Part shown: piece by piece, positions 25,779 through 38,559 of the stretch
Position numbering within the stretch: position 1 is the stretch's first letter
Layout: each line of letters opens with the position of its first letter
Assembly: GCA_035041965.1 (NCBI GenBank)
Contig: JAPYMA010001437.1
Span: 27,495-91,494, forward strand
DNA: 64,000 nt
Source: Anisakis pegreffii
Taxonomy: Eukaryota; Nematoda; Chromadorea; Rhabditida; Anisakidae
Direction: 5' to 3'
Translations under genes and position numbers: made by a program
The notes under the pieces: model-generated
Database searches by the model: none
Told to the model about the DNA's origin: nothing
The model's input: only the letters and a program-made list of their open reading frames with translations

Positions 25779-27354
25779 ATTATACACTCGAAGTATTATT
25801 TGTTTGCGTATTGAATTCGAGATAGCCTGCATCATTAATATTACCCCTAAGATGATTGCAAGCGATTGACATCCACTCCGTACTGTGTCAGTTGATTATC
25901 TTCTCAATAACAACAAGTTGCTTGCCACCCGTTGAAAATTTCATACGATTCACTAAACACTTGGCTTAGAAACAACGACTGACCGCTCGAAATGTTGCGT
26001 TGCTCAATGTTTTTTGCTCGTTTATTTTCCTGTGAGTTTAATTTAATCTGCTATTAGAAAAAAAGTTGCAAATACTCACTGAAAACGTGGGAAAATTCTC
26101 ATGGCTTTATGCTGCCTATGAATGCAGATGTATTCACTCATTTGAACTGACAATATGAACGAATTTACGTTTCAGTTAGCTTTATAAACCCTCGTTGAGC
26201 AACGTATCATCGAAATGTTAATCATCCACATGTCAGTAAGTGAAGAATTTATTCAAGCAATAAAAGATTACTTCGAACCCTTTCCTTTGAAAGGATTCGC
26301 TGATGAGCGGACGTATGCATTTGGTATCTTTAAATTGATTTTATTCAACTAAAAAACACAATCAGATTCATTCGATGCCGACACATCAACAAATACAACA
26401 CATTCAGTAGAAAATGATGAAAACATTCAGTCACAATACAATTCAAAAACCCTAATGACGCGTTGTTTATTAAAAAAGAAAACTGAATTACATCGGAGGA
26501 AAATTGACTTGAAACAGGTGAATATCTCTTAAAGTGTTGATCGCGAGAAGTTTCGCTGTTAAAAAAGAACGACTTTTTCATTCAGCGCTGAACACGATTT
26601 CTCAACATTGAAATTTATGGTTGGACTGTTGTTCCGCGCTTGTTGCTTTGATATTACAGAATAAAATGCGCATTCGAAACATCGATTGTAAATCCGACAA
26701 ATAATAGATAAATTCCAGTTACCAGTCAACATTTGGACTGGCATTAGAATGACACAAAAAATAGCGATGAAATAATACTGATCGAACACTGTTTGCATAA
26801 AATCTTCCACAGACAAGAAAACACTCAAAAGTAAGACATCCAAACAAATGTATATGAATTCGATTGGAGTATATGTATGGAATTGAAACGCGATTTGAAT
26901 TCAGAATGAGTATATTAATATCGAATCGAATGAATGCTTGGAAATACGAAAGAGGAATCAAATAAAGGCCACTAAAGCTATCAACTGAATCTGACAGTTC
27001 CTTGAATTTGACGTAAGGAATAGAGAAATAAACTGGTCGAAACTGTGAAAAGAAACCAAATTTAATTTGTTCAGATTTATCACTAATCAAATAAACTTTA
27101 CCTTCGATTTATATGACCCATTCAATTCGATTGGAGTTTATGAAAGGACAGAAATACTGATCTGAAAATGTATTCGATGAACAATTACGTGGAATAATTG
27201 AATGTTGGATTGTGAAAACGAAGACTGTAGTGATGCAATAAATATCAGAAGAAAAAATCTTAAGAGAAACGAAAAAATGCTGATTTAGGTTGGCAGCATC
27301 AAGTGAATGAGGATTTCATTCGATGACGCTACCGAGAACGTGTCAACCTCCTGC
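25779..27354. other. Convergent intergenic region, phosphatase to AIG1-like gene A
   Basis: About 1.6 kb between convergent stops. The first part is presumably the phosphatase 3' UTR. On the minus strand, 27070-26770 holds open segments discussed as a possible relic of an AIG1-like gene. Nothing else recognised. Confidence 0.55.
26770..27045 (-). pseudogene. Possible AIG1-like relic
   Basis: After a TTTTCACAG-like acceptor, the minus strand reads a segment containing DSVDSFSGLYLIPL. In another frame further on it reads LLLSVFLSVEDFMQTVFDQ. These recall gene A's LVDGYWLYPL and ALYVLGDFMNTVLW, in the same order. The spacing is longer than in gene A and no splice signals reconcile the frames. 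This could be a decayed 3' end of a third copy or chance similarity in hydrophobic AT-rich sequence. Confidence 0.2.
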
Positions 27355-29872
27355 TCATGTGTTTTTCCTTCTGAGAAACTCGTCCGAATGAGGCGCATCA
27401 CCTGAAAATGTCAAAGAAGAATATGAAAGTGACAAAATATAAATCAAATAAACCGAACGAAACGACGAAGAAGGCACAAAGAACTCCGCTCAACTATTCA
27501 CCTCAATCTCAGAGCACAAACAACGACTAGCTGGAAAAGTGATGTGATGCGGAACTGCATGAATTCAACAGATTGATATTCAATGATTTTGTTACGAAAA
27601 CTAAACCAATAATTAACCATAACCGAATAAAGAGATCAGAGTAGAGACCAACCCCAAAGAACTGTGTTCATAAAATCGCCAAGGACATAAAGAGCGCAAA
27701 AACCGATGCACGATAAAATGAAAACACCAATGAAATAGACTCCATTCAAGTGATCAAACAATGGATATAACCAATAACCATCAACCAGACGCACCATCAA
27801 AACACTGAAATAAACATCAATCACTACCAATTTGACCCATCAAAAACATTTCATCAACTAATCGTTCCGATAAAAATGTACTCACACATTTCAGATACTA
27901 AACACACCCAAAACGATAAAAAACATAACCGTAAAAAAACGAAAAGAATAAAAGCAAAACAAACATGAAGTAATACCCGAATACCAGCGCAACCGAAACG
28001 ACAGAACCAAGTTTTTTTGGCGGTGCATGATGGCACGTGAGTAGAGTATCGACCAAAACGAACGGTATTGGTGCGGTATGCGTGACGTGATTCACGAACC
28101 GCGGTATCAACTTCTCAGCCCATAACGGCATCACCAAAGTCGGCTCAATTGCATACAACACCCAAAACATCACACATGTGGCCTGAATCAGATGAGTCCT
28201 CCAGATGAAATTCAATTCGTCATTATCTATTGAGGGCACTATTAGGTTTAGATCGAAAGTCAAAAACTCAAAGAAACGATTCAATAGCAGAACATGGCTT
28301 TTAGATCGACTTTATGGGTTTAGTGTGATGCTTCTCAACCTTGTTTGCCCCTTGCACCCCCTAGAAAATTTTAAGAAGCCTTCGCACCGCTTCACTCGCT
28401 CACCCCTCTTATTGTACCATTCTCGCACCCTCTCTCACCTAATCCTCTCTCGCACCCGGTTGAGAAACCCTGCTTTAGTGGAACATATTAGAAAAAGAGT
28501 AGAACAGATTATGATGCTCAGCATTAATGGATTGTGGAAATCGCTATTGTTGAGAAAAACTCACTTTGTTTCATTGTGAACTAAGTGGAAGTACACAATG
28601 AAAAGCAAAAGAGATAAAATGAGAAAACGATGAAACACAAATTGAAGGCACTGATAGAGAGAGTATGCTTAATTTTGCTTTTACTGAAGCTGTAACGAAG
28701 AACGGCTGATTTTTGCAAGATATTAAGAGTGGGCGTATTGAATCATTCTATAACAGTTAATGGTCACCAGTCATTAACAATCATAAATCAATAAGCTCTG
28801 AGAACACGGACAACTATCATCATCTTTAAAAATACTACAACAAAAAACGTCGAAAGAAATATCGAGCAAAAAAAGAGCAATTATCTATCGAGTTTTTATT
28901 TTCGATCAGCATACAGATCAGAATTTTGCAGACACTATGCGCAACCGTGAAAGTGCACTAAATGAATTAACGCAATAAATCAACTAAAATTATCATCGAA
29001 AGAATGACTCTAACTGTAGGGAAAGAAGAACACAGCGTTATTTGTATTAGTATAAATAAATGAACGAAAAATTGCTAACTGAATAACGAATAAATACGAA
29101 CAAAAATCGAACGAATCTGCACTACTGAAATGAATGAGTTTACTCGAAAAGACTTCACTCATTCCGAATTCAGTCTACGCAAAAAAGCGCTGATGAAGCA
29201 GAATGTGATGATGATCAAAGACAACATACCACTCCGACAGGAAATGTACCGAAGTAATACAAAGCATCGCAGATACGGTGTAATTTGGTCACTCGCCAGT
29301 AGCTCGGTGCGGATGGATGCCTTGTATGTGGTCCTCGATCCTTCTGTTCGGTTTTATAGTCCATCACAGCGCAGATCAAACAGATCACATAATAAACACT
29401 TTGGAGCACCTACAAAGTGACCAACTCAATTAATCAGATGCTGAGGATAGGATACACATGAATTTTGTAAGTTGACTTCAAGTTTTGGTTTTGCTAGAAA
29501 TGGTAGAAACTGAAACTATAATTTGAACAAAGTAATTTTAAAATCAAAAATTCGTTTAAGGAAGATACGTTCTTTAAGAGATAATAGCGCAATAAGGCGA
29601 TGCGATGAGAGTGCAGTAAAGGTGATTTTTGTTGGTTTTGAATGAATAAATTATTTGGTAAATTGAAAGAAAACGGATGGAATTCATTTATACGAAACGG
29701 AGACTGAATACTGAATAGGCATCAAACTAACGAGATTTATCATCGTGAGCATAACGAGCTTATAGATCCACCATGAATGCCCAATTCTCGGCATATACAA
29801 AAAGTCATGTCCCAATGTGAAACAAAACACACTTGCCATCAAACCATAGATTATCACTCTGAATAAACCCAT
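27355..29872 (-). CDS. AIG1/ADTRP-family membrane hydrolase, copy A
   Basis: Polytopic membrane protein of the AIG1/ADTRP (FAR-17a) family; vertebrate members are threonine hydrolases of fatty-acid esters of hydroxy fatty acids. Minus-strand exons: 29872-29732, 29409-29230, 28182 to about 27977, 27804-27653 and 27401-27355, about 241 residues. Exon 1 ends YKLVMLTMINL, aligning its Thr with the catalytic Thr of human AIG1. Exon 3 carries LIPRFVNHVTHTAPIPF, whose second His aligns with the catalytic His, then CHHAPPKKLG. Exon 4 has DGYWLYPLF and YVLGDFMNTVLWG. Splicing at 27653 into the last exon gives WGDAPHSDEF and a TGA at 27355; without it the frame stops at 27636. The exon 3 donor is unsure: the only phase-compatible GT leaves the protein about seven residues shorter than copy B there. 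TTTTAG lies two bases before the ATG. Confidence 0.87.
28326..28472. mobile_element. hAT-like MITE with 8-bp target-site duplication
   Basis: The 147-bp element begins TGATGCTTCTCAACC and ends GGTTGAGAAACCCTG, whose reverse complement is CAGGGTTTCTCAACC. TTCTCAACC is therefore shared by both termini, and the right end matches the familiar hAT-superfamily terminal sequence. The flanks are GTTTAGTG (28318-28325) and CTTTAGTG (28473-28480), a 7/8 match to the 8-bp duplication that hAT transposases make. The interior is C-rich (runs such as TTGCACCCCC) and non-coding. It lies in the second intron of the minus-strand AIG1-like gene. Confidence 0.8.
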
Positions 29873-30601
29873 ATCTAAAATTTGCAATACTTTAGTCACC
29901 ATATTTCGATCAACACCCGCTTTGTTAGGTTGAAATTTAAAATTATTACAAATATCCATTCCCATTACTATTCACATCAATACAATCGACCAATCTCACA
30001 GCCCAGATCCTCAGAAGTTTCAAAAGAATGCTAATGCGAGTGTGTGATCATCACAGAGTATGATAATACAACTTCCTGTTGAAATCCTTACCATTAAAGT
30101 TTTTTCAACATTGTAACGTTATTATGATGTAATAAGAAAGCTGGATCTTCGAAATATATACTTAGAGCGATGAACTTTGAAAATTAATTTCCAAAAATAT
30201 CTTGATACCCATTAACATGGAAGATAAAACATCGTCTGATTATGATTAGACCAGTACCCCAACAAAAGGAACGTAAAAATAGGTCTTTTTTTTGAGAGTT
30301 GATATGGAACCGTACGAGTGACATGCTGAATGAGCAGAGTACATATGGATTTTAGAGAGGCCGACATAAAGACTCGCGCCTCTTGCAGCCTTTTGGGATG
30401 ACCAGTTGGGACTAGAACTGGCGATAAGAATAGTGGCAGAAAAGCGCAAAGCGTAAACACGTACCGCAACAATACAAATAAACAACGAACATTAAAAAGT
30501 TGTATCAATCAACTCGGTTATCAACAGATCAAACAAAGATCAATGAGCGAAGAGGTGGATTCTACACTAGCACAAATCAATTCAACTAATCAACTCAGGC
30601 C

Positions 30602-30735
30602 TACCTCAGTCAGTGAGAATTCAAAATAGTATGACTGAAGGAATGGAACAGTTTCTGAAAAATTATAGCAGAAATGATGATTAGCGTTTATCATTTGATT
30701 AGGCATACCTCAGTGAGAACTCAAAATAGCGTTCG
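30602..30735 (+). repeat. Short direct repeat pair
   Basis: TACCTCAG followed by TGAGAATTCAAAATAG at about 30602-30630 recurs as TACCTCAG TGAGAACTCAAAATAG at about 30706-30730. The second copy lacks an internal TCAG and differs at one base. The origin of the repeat is unknown. Confidence 0.5.
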
Positions 30736-33700
30736 TTGGCTGCTTTAGCTTTCAGTAAATCAGTAAAACAACTTGCGTTCTTTCACGAGTAAGGGAAGCG
30801 ATTTTCTAAACACATTCTTGAGCACTGCCGCACGAGTCCTGACAAATTAAAACCTATAATTACGGGCGCAAAAGTGAAGAACCGGAAGATTCAGAAGAAA
30901 AAAGTAGAAGTAGAAGCCGAGTCCAATATAACGTGAACACGACGGATCCTGGAGTTACGCGCACCAGGCAGAATTGAAATCAACAAGAGATATCTTCCTT
31001 TATACTTCAATAATGATATAAAGCAATATTTACCGATACTAGATTCACCGATCCATCTGATCTAATTGGTGATCTTGACACTGACCAGTCCCACCAACTT
31101 TCATTTCCTAATTTAATTGGAAGAGTTGCTAAAGACGCAAACCTAAAAGCCACTACTTATCAATCATCAATGTTTTCAAAACATATAGGCCCCCTACAGA
31201 ATATAGTATTTCAGTTTCATCAATTTAGAACACGAATTCAATAGATTTTCGTGAGAATATCAAAAAAAGAGTTTTACACAGAAATGGCTTTTCTCACGTT
31301 TACCTGGAGAAACTGATTGGAGTGAACCTCGAAACTGGGGGAAATTAGAGGATTCTACTACGACCTACTAACGATTTCAGGAATCGAGAATAACAATGGA
31401 GACATAATTACAATATGTTCTTTCGCCGTCTTGCCTCACCGATGAGCATCAGATCCATTCATATTTGTCGTATTCATAAATAGTTTTCCAAAAATGTAAA
31501 TTTATCACAGCTACGAATACTGATCGTGAGTCATAAGTTTCCTTTTCCAGGCGTCTAAAACAAATTCCAATTCACAAACTCAAATCTCCATCCAAAACGA
31601 GCATCAATGGCACCATACGATGAAATAATTTTTTTCCAAATTTTCATTGACTCTTCATTGGTTTATTGATCAATTTAATTCTAGAGTTTTACGATAATAG
31701 ATACTATATAATATTTATTCGATTTCTTGCAAATACGATAATACAATATTTCATCCACCTTCTAACTATTGTAATGTTGGCAACAGCCATATTGCCGTTC
31801 TTTTTTTCTATTGACTTTTGAACAAATAAATAAATTTGGTGAGAAACTTGATAGTGCTAATAAGATATGAATGTACATTAAGCCACTCAAAATTCTGATC
31901 ACATTTAATAATAACCATAAGTACTCGATTGTAGGCCGGGTCAGGCACAGTTTCAGGCTCGGAGGTCTGCGCAACTCTGCCCGACTTTCAGATAATGACT
32001 TGAACAGATTGATCGAACATCACGTCAGCAAAACACATACGTCGCAAAGTTGTGGGGCGGCCTAAGTTTCGTATTATAAACAAAACTGATACCCTGAGAA
32101 TATGCATTTGCTTGAAGTAAAAACGTCAAGTGTTAGGTCAGGATAAGTTACCGAATTACGGACTTTGACACATCCAAATACGATACATAGTGCTAATAAG
32201 ATACTGACAAGATACATAGCTATGTTCATAACGAAAATGAAAACAGTGACGAAATTAAAGTGACTTCATGCGAACGATAAGAGCCAATCAGGAAGTGAGT
32301 GACACGTTGAAGAGCTTAATGCTTGAGTAAGACGTGAACGAAGCGACTTCCTGCCAACGAATATGATCGCTATGTTCGTTCAGAAGCGTCAATAACTCTC
32401 ACTGAACGTCGTACCATCAATGTCAACATCATTTACACCACTATTGTATTTCCAAACGAATACAATATTTGTGCTCAATTCACACACATCCACACAAAAT
32501 CCAAGCAAAATTCACAAATAGATTTATTTGCACGACAAAATCAGAGCATTCGTTATGAAAAGTTAAGGTAGCAATCGCGTGAAATGAAACTGATCCACGC
32601 GATATTCCGAGAGAATGATCGAACGAAACTGAATATTTTTTGCGAGAAAACGACCACAATAAATCAATTGCACTAATCTCCAAAATGCTGTCCGTTAAAC
32701 AAATAAAACGTTCATATGAAGAGAGTGCAAGATATCCATCCTTCTTCTTCTCATCTCTTAATTGCATTCATTCGTTCTCCATCATTTCAGCAATTTCATC
32801 TGTCTCTTCAGTAATCCCCCGCAAAAAAAAGAGCATAAAAAAGAAAGAAATCTGACTGAGTGAATGTAATAAATCGTTTCATGACTCTTCTCAATAAGTG
32901 CCACATAAAAGCAGCACTTATATAATGCTAGTGGCATCGTTTACAGCAGCCATCAAAAACAACTTCTGTGTTGCATTTAACCAATGATACCTCAATAATT
33001 TTTCATCACAAAGCTGTAACTACTCGCTTCTCAGAAAATAAACTGGAAATAAAGAACAGATCATATTATTTCACAACGATATCCCACCCTCAAAATAACT
33101 GTTTCTGTGACAGGAACAAAGCAGAACGCATAACAGAGGCTCAAGAAAAATTCCAGATATCAGCAATCACAGTGATTATGATAACAATGAATGTGGTTTG
33201 ACGAAGAATCGAACCAAAAAAAATGATGAAGATGAAATTCTACAAAGAAAACTATGTCAACTGTTGTCAAGTGTCGTTGATTTGAATCAGTCATTTCATT
33301 ACATTTTTTTAGTCGAGATATCGTCATTCAATACGGAATAATGAACAATATGAGGAAAGGAGATATAAGAGACCATAATTTGCATTGTTATTGTTGGAAA
33401 TGCATGAGAAATCGATAAACGCGAACGAATATGTAACAAAACAAAATACGTATGTGCATGACCACTTCAGAAGCACACATCGCATCAGCCATTCAACATG
33501 CCTCATTGAAGGGTGAGGTTGCTGCATGGATAGATATGCTGGATGAGTGGAGTATGGTTAGGAACGACGAGGTTCGTCCTTTCATCTACTATGATAAGAA
33601 TCAATTCTACAAATCTATATGTATGAAAGAAATAAATGAAAAACATCACCACACAATGTACAAACTCCCTCACTATACAGAAAGATCTAACGTATATTCT

Positions 33701-34090
33701 AATAAACGCCAATATCGGATTATATCCAACCTGTTATGCAGACAGTTAGATATAATTTATCTCATTACCAACTCATTCGTTCAATGACCTACACGCTTCT
33801 ATGCATTATATCAACTTTAGCTCAGTTAAACAGATATGAATTTTGGGTTATTTATTAATCTTTCGTTGTGATTCACTATGAAGTGACATTTTGGTAAATG
33901 TGGCCTTAGGTTACGAGAATTTTCGCGAATGATTAACACGAAAATTTTTGAACCGAATAATTATGCTGATTGTTTCTATTATTGATGAAACTCTCACTAG
34001 AAACTAGCCATCAAAAAAGTGAATTTCTATTAATCATATTTACGTGGCAGTTGATATGTGAGAAATTGAATTGCAGTTTCGTGAAAGAAG

Positions 34091-34121
34091 TGTCATATAC
34101 AATGTTGCATTGTATATGACA
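34091..34121. repeat. Perfect 14-bp stem, 3-base loop hairpin
   Basis: TGTCATATACAATG at 34091-34104, loop TTG, then the exact reverse complement CATTGTATATGACA at 34108-34121. The stem stops abruptly on both sides, which argues against a microRNA precursor. Confidence 0.85.
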
Positions 34122-35876
34122 ATGTTACACCGCAAAACAAGATCAGTTTTAAGTGCTAAGAAAATGAAAAGCCTACCACAGTCTTGATCCATCTTGATCG
34201 TTCAAATGGCGGATAACTGTCCAGTGATGAGCGGCTTATTTATTGACCGAACAAGCCTTCAACAAATGATCGTTTAAAACCGACAGCTAGATTGCCGAAC
34301 ATTAATTCAGTGATTGAACATTTTATTTCGAATGCCCAATAGAGAGTCTTTCATTCAGAGATTGAGGAGTGCAGCCGAAAAGAAAGCGAATTCTGGTGAT
34401 ATATTTTCAATCAGCTTCTCCATCGAAATCGATAAATTTTCTCTTTAACAGTTTCCATCTATTAGCACCCCGTTGTTATTTATTTGCTTCATCACTAACA
34501 ATAAACAATTCTCAAACTTTTTGCATTATCAAATCTCGGTGGTGAATGAATCTTATGTAACAATACTGAGAGAATGAAGTGTAAAAAAGTTTGTGAAGAG
34601 CGACTGACGATGTGGTAAAGGAACACGAAACGAAATGAATGCTGTTTGGTGGTGGTTCAGTGCAAGTCAATTCATAAAACAGGTATGAATTTAACATTGA
34701 TATTGTTATTGCATGTAGGTTGTTGCATCTTAATCGCCATCCGCAACATTCAATAAATTTATTCTTCATCAAGTCATTTCGAACGACTTTATTCCCTTCG
34801 AGTGTCCTCATCAATCGTCCCACTGAAGTGCACTTTTTTAGGTCAATTCTTCGTCAAAGAGTGATTTAAGGCAGTTGTTGTAAAAGGATAGATCTCGATC
34901 AAGCCTCAACCCGTAACTGAAATTGGGCAGTTAGAAGCCCCCCGTCTGTAATATGGCGCTTTCATCTCACTGTAACAAATTAATGAGAGTTCATATTCAT
35001 ACATATTTCCTTGTTGAATTCTCATTCTTTCTCCAGTTTTTCTCACTCATCTTTTTCTTTTGCCTGATCACAACAAAATCTCTCATTTTTTTCACCATAC
35101 GTGGTCGCAGATTCATCAAATTCTCTTTTACGTACCCCTTTCCCGTGCTCCGAATCTGTTTCAGATTGCTCGAATGCAAATATACAACATGGAAAGTCTT
35201 TTTAACACTGCAATATTTTGCTTGTGGTGAGTGAAAGGATATGAGATTGTTTTAGATTACCCTTTAGCATACGAAAACAAAATTTGCAAATATTGTATTG
35301 CTTATTTCTTATTCTCATTTAAACTAGAAATATGGATACTTTCGTATGGTACTTATTTGACTCTTGATTTGAATCTTCTTCTAGAGAATATTGACAAATA
35401 AGCAAAGTTTGGATAATGGCAGCTAACTTAATTTACATCAGCAAATAAAATTTACTAAAAATGATTGAGAATCATTAGCGAAATTAGATATCATAGAAAC
35501 TTTTATTCGGCATGTGTGGTTTTGTTAAGTGAACATTATATATTTTATGATGCAAATTCTTGACTCAATTAAACTCCAGAAAGGGATCACCATTGCAATA
35601 ATGAACACTGGTGAAAGACATGCATCATGCATTGGTCAACTAGTTATTACAACGAGTAAATTTTCATAATGCACGATTCAGAATGTTAATTACATGTGAC
35701 AATCATAACCAATTTACATTTGAAGTATTTTACTGTTTTAACTCTAATAAAAATAAAAAAAAACAAGACGACAACGTCGAAGAAATCAAAGTGAATCGTT
35801 CTGCGGCTTGAATTTCATGTGAATAAATGAATGCAGTAATGAATCAACACACAATGGAGTAATATCTTCGTTGTAG

Positions 35877-37889
35877 TTAATAATAGTGTTCGTCGGTTGG
35901 TTGAATCGCTTTGATGTTTGATGACGTTCGGTGAAATGTTTCGTTGAATTTGTCACCGATCAAGAATGCCAAATACAACACAAACACACATGTCAATATG
36001 AACAACATCCTGAACGGTAGCGATAGTTCACCCATTATGCCGTATGCCCAACGTCCAGAGATCGCATGCGCAACGTGAATACTTTAAAATCCGAAACTTT
36101 TTAGCTGCATTGAGTCAGTCATGTTTTCGTTCACAAAAAATAATGTTGGAGAAATAAGTATCAATGTATTATCATGGAATGCACTTAATGGCTACGATCC
36201 TCAATAAAATATTTTGGAAAATTTGTCATAGATATTTAGTGACAGATTCATTCAATGAAAACGTTTCGATATTTACTTCTGTTTCGATACACATATCACC
36301 AATAGTCCCATAATACCGATATTCGCCACCGTTTCAGATCATCAAAAAAAAAAAAACAAAAAACAAACAAACGAGAATGTATTATAAAAGTGCTCACTCG
36401 ATAACATAAATCATTGCAAAAACCAGTAGAGCCTTGAAAGCGCCTAGTTTAGTGGGTCTGTGATGAGCCCATAAAATGTGATCGATTAGCATTGAAAATG
36501 CTGGAAAGCTGTGCTGAAATTGTACTCACAATCAGTAAGTGTAAGACAAAGGTAGGAAACATTCATGGAGGCTGCAGAAAATTGATAATTAAAAAAGAAC
36601 TATGACGCTATTACTTAGACTACTCAAAATTCATAGAGTTTGAGTGAGAAAAATAAAAAAAGAAAAATTATCCTCTACAACGACTCAAATTCATTAACCA
36701 AACACACAACAAACGAATATTAATCACTTAACAAGAACTGTTGATTGCTTTATTTACAAATCTTATTGTTCTTCGATTCAACAATGTGCCATCTTCAATA
36801 GCGACAGAATCATTTACGAATATTGTGAAGTTTATGTTTTCATCCATAATCTAATGTAGAATCAAACTGAAAACGATTATTAGATTTACCTGTGAGTGAT
36901 TTCGGAAAGAATCATTCTTGAAATGAACTGGCAAGTTTTGGGGAACCAGTAGTTTGGGATCGATTAGATAAAGAGTCCAAAAAAGAACACCAACAACCTG
37001 GAAATGAACCAAACATTAGTTATTCCGATGATGCTTTTCATGGAGCTTTGCTCCTTGACAGAATTTTAAGTGAGTTAATATCAAGAGCAATTTGAAAATG
37101 TTAATTCATAGCGTAAATAACCAAGACATTACTAGAGCAATCGGTTGAATAATCGCAGTGCTGACGAAGTGAAAACGATTAACTGCTACTGAGTTAGGTT
37201 GACTTGAGGTGAGTGATAAGTACGACGCACAAGCGTGATATCCGACTTGTAAGTACTGCAATGACATGCGAAGTTCAACAACGAGTATAGTGAATTATGA
37301 ACATTCAATGTTTCGTTTGGAAATCTTTTCGCGAAGCAGCGACACCTTCTACTGCACTAAAATTGTTTTTATTTTGCCATTCCAATAATTTATTGACTAA
37401 TTTTTTAATCGTCTACAAAAATGTATTCAATTCTGTTCAACTTACGAGACAGAACATTCTGAACGACGAAAACGAATGCATTCATAATTTCACTGTTATG
37501 TAAATTTCCTGGCAATCGATAACTCCTCGATCGGATAATCGATAATGCTGACTCAGCATTAACTATTTGCACTCTTACTCTAATAATCCACATAAGGTTT
37601 TCAGCTTTCATTATGGAATCCGTACCAACAGTTGATTTTTGACTTATTTCGGCGTAATGTTTCTGATAATTCGTCATTGCTGTCGAACCCACTTTGCAAT
37701 CACATCATTGTGAGTGATATTGGATTATTGCTGAAGACTTACAAGATTGATGACCGTCAGCCACGCCAATTTGGAGATATATGATCCTGGTACTGGAAAA
37801 TACTCAGCTGGTAAAAAGTCGATTTCCAGTACATATATGAATACAATCAACCAAGCAACATGTACAGCGGCTCGTAGGTAACTTGTCAT
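35877..37889 (-). CDS. AIG1/ADTRP-family membrane hydrolase, copy B
   Basis: Second member of the AIG1/ADTRP family on the same strand, about 6 kb from copy A. Minus-strand exons: 37889-37743, 37255-37133, 36997-36890, 36513-36398 and 36081-35877, all in phase, 232 residues, close to the length of human AIG1. Exon 1 (MTSYLRAAVHVAWLI...) ends LAWLTVINL, placing a Thr at the catalytic position. Exon 3 has VVGVLFWTLYLIDP and ends RNHSQ; exon 4 begins HSFPAFSML, so the conserved HxxH pair is built across the splice junction and its second His matches the catalytic His. It continues AHHRPTKLGAFK. Exon 5 carries ISGRWAYGIM and VFVLYLAFLIGDKFNE, then a polar tail. Five or more hydrophobic segments are visible. 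TTTTCAG lies four bases before the ATG, suggesting trans-splicing. Substrate is inferred from the family only. Confidence 0.92.
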
Positions 37890-38559
37890 TGCTCTGAAAA
37901 TGTGTATCTGCCAAAAATTTTCGATCAAAATGACGAGCAACGAATAAGTGAAAAGCATTATGCGTTCAAGAAACTTATACCGAAATCGTACTGATGGATT
38001 GTGTTTCGAAGCAACGAATTGAACAGTGTGATTGTGTGTGTGCAGTGTTGATGTGATAGTCAGAAGTGATGATAAGAGTGTGACTAATGACTGCGAGTGA
38101 CGAGCTTCAGTTCGTTGTTTGATAATATTTGTTTGTTGACACAACGATAAGCAGCATCTTTTTTTGTCTAGTAGACTACAAAGTACAGTGCTTCAACAGA
38201 AATTTATGCGAATTTCTAGTTCATTCAAATATTATTGAATCGTTTCTTCACCGGATTTTGCCACCCAATGTTCTTCATTAATATTCGCTGATTGAGTTTG
38301 AATTTCCTGAAAAACATTCATTGTGTCACAGAGTAAGCACTGAATTACTAGGAATTCATTGAGGGATTCTTTTTGTGCAGAAATTGATTCTGCTGCTTTG
38401 ATTATTGATCGCGAGAACAAACAAAAATGTGATTACAAGAGGATTACGTGATCCAATCGGTCTCAAGAGAACAATAGAGGTCCTCTAAGCATACCAGCCT
38501 CATTGCTAAGCAATCTCATGAACATTTGAATCGGAGGAAACTTAAGACTGGTAACTTTC

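Larger units (their letters stand above)
29873..35876. other. Six-kilobase region between the two AIG1-like genes
   Basis: No convincing gene. Open segments on the minus strand at 30212-30508 and 34512-34823 and on the plus strand at 33452-33787 and 34953-35234 show no family motif or consistent splicing. 31935-32064 (+) is open and of higher GC than its surroundings but unrecognised. A direct repeat (TACCTCAG...TGAGAA.TCAAAATAG) occurs near 30602 and again near 30706, and a perfect hairpin lies at 34091-34121. The proximal part should hold the promoter of AIG1-like copy A. Confidence 0.5.

Noticed and set aside
30212..30508. Minus-strand segment containing LLIQHVTRTVPYQL, slightly like the AIG1 NHVTHT motif
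   Set aside because: The match is short, the surrounding residues do not follow the family, and no neighbouring exons fit; coincidence is more likely than a copy.
33452..33787. 111-codon + strand open frame
   Set aside because: No motif, no splice context and composition like surrounding AT-rich DNA; not enough to call a gene.
34091..34121. microRNA precursor
   Set aside because: The stem is only 14 bp and pairing does not extend into the flanks, below the usual length for Drosha/Dicer substrates.
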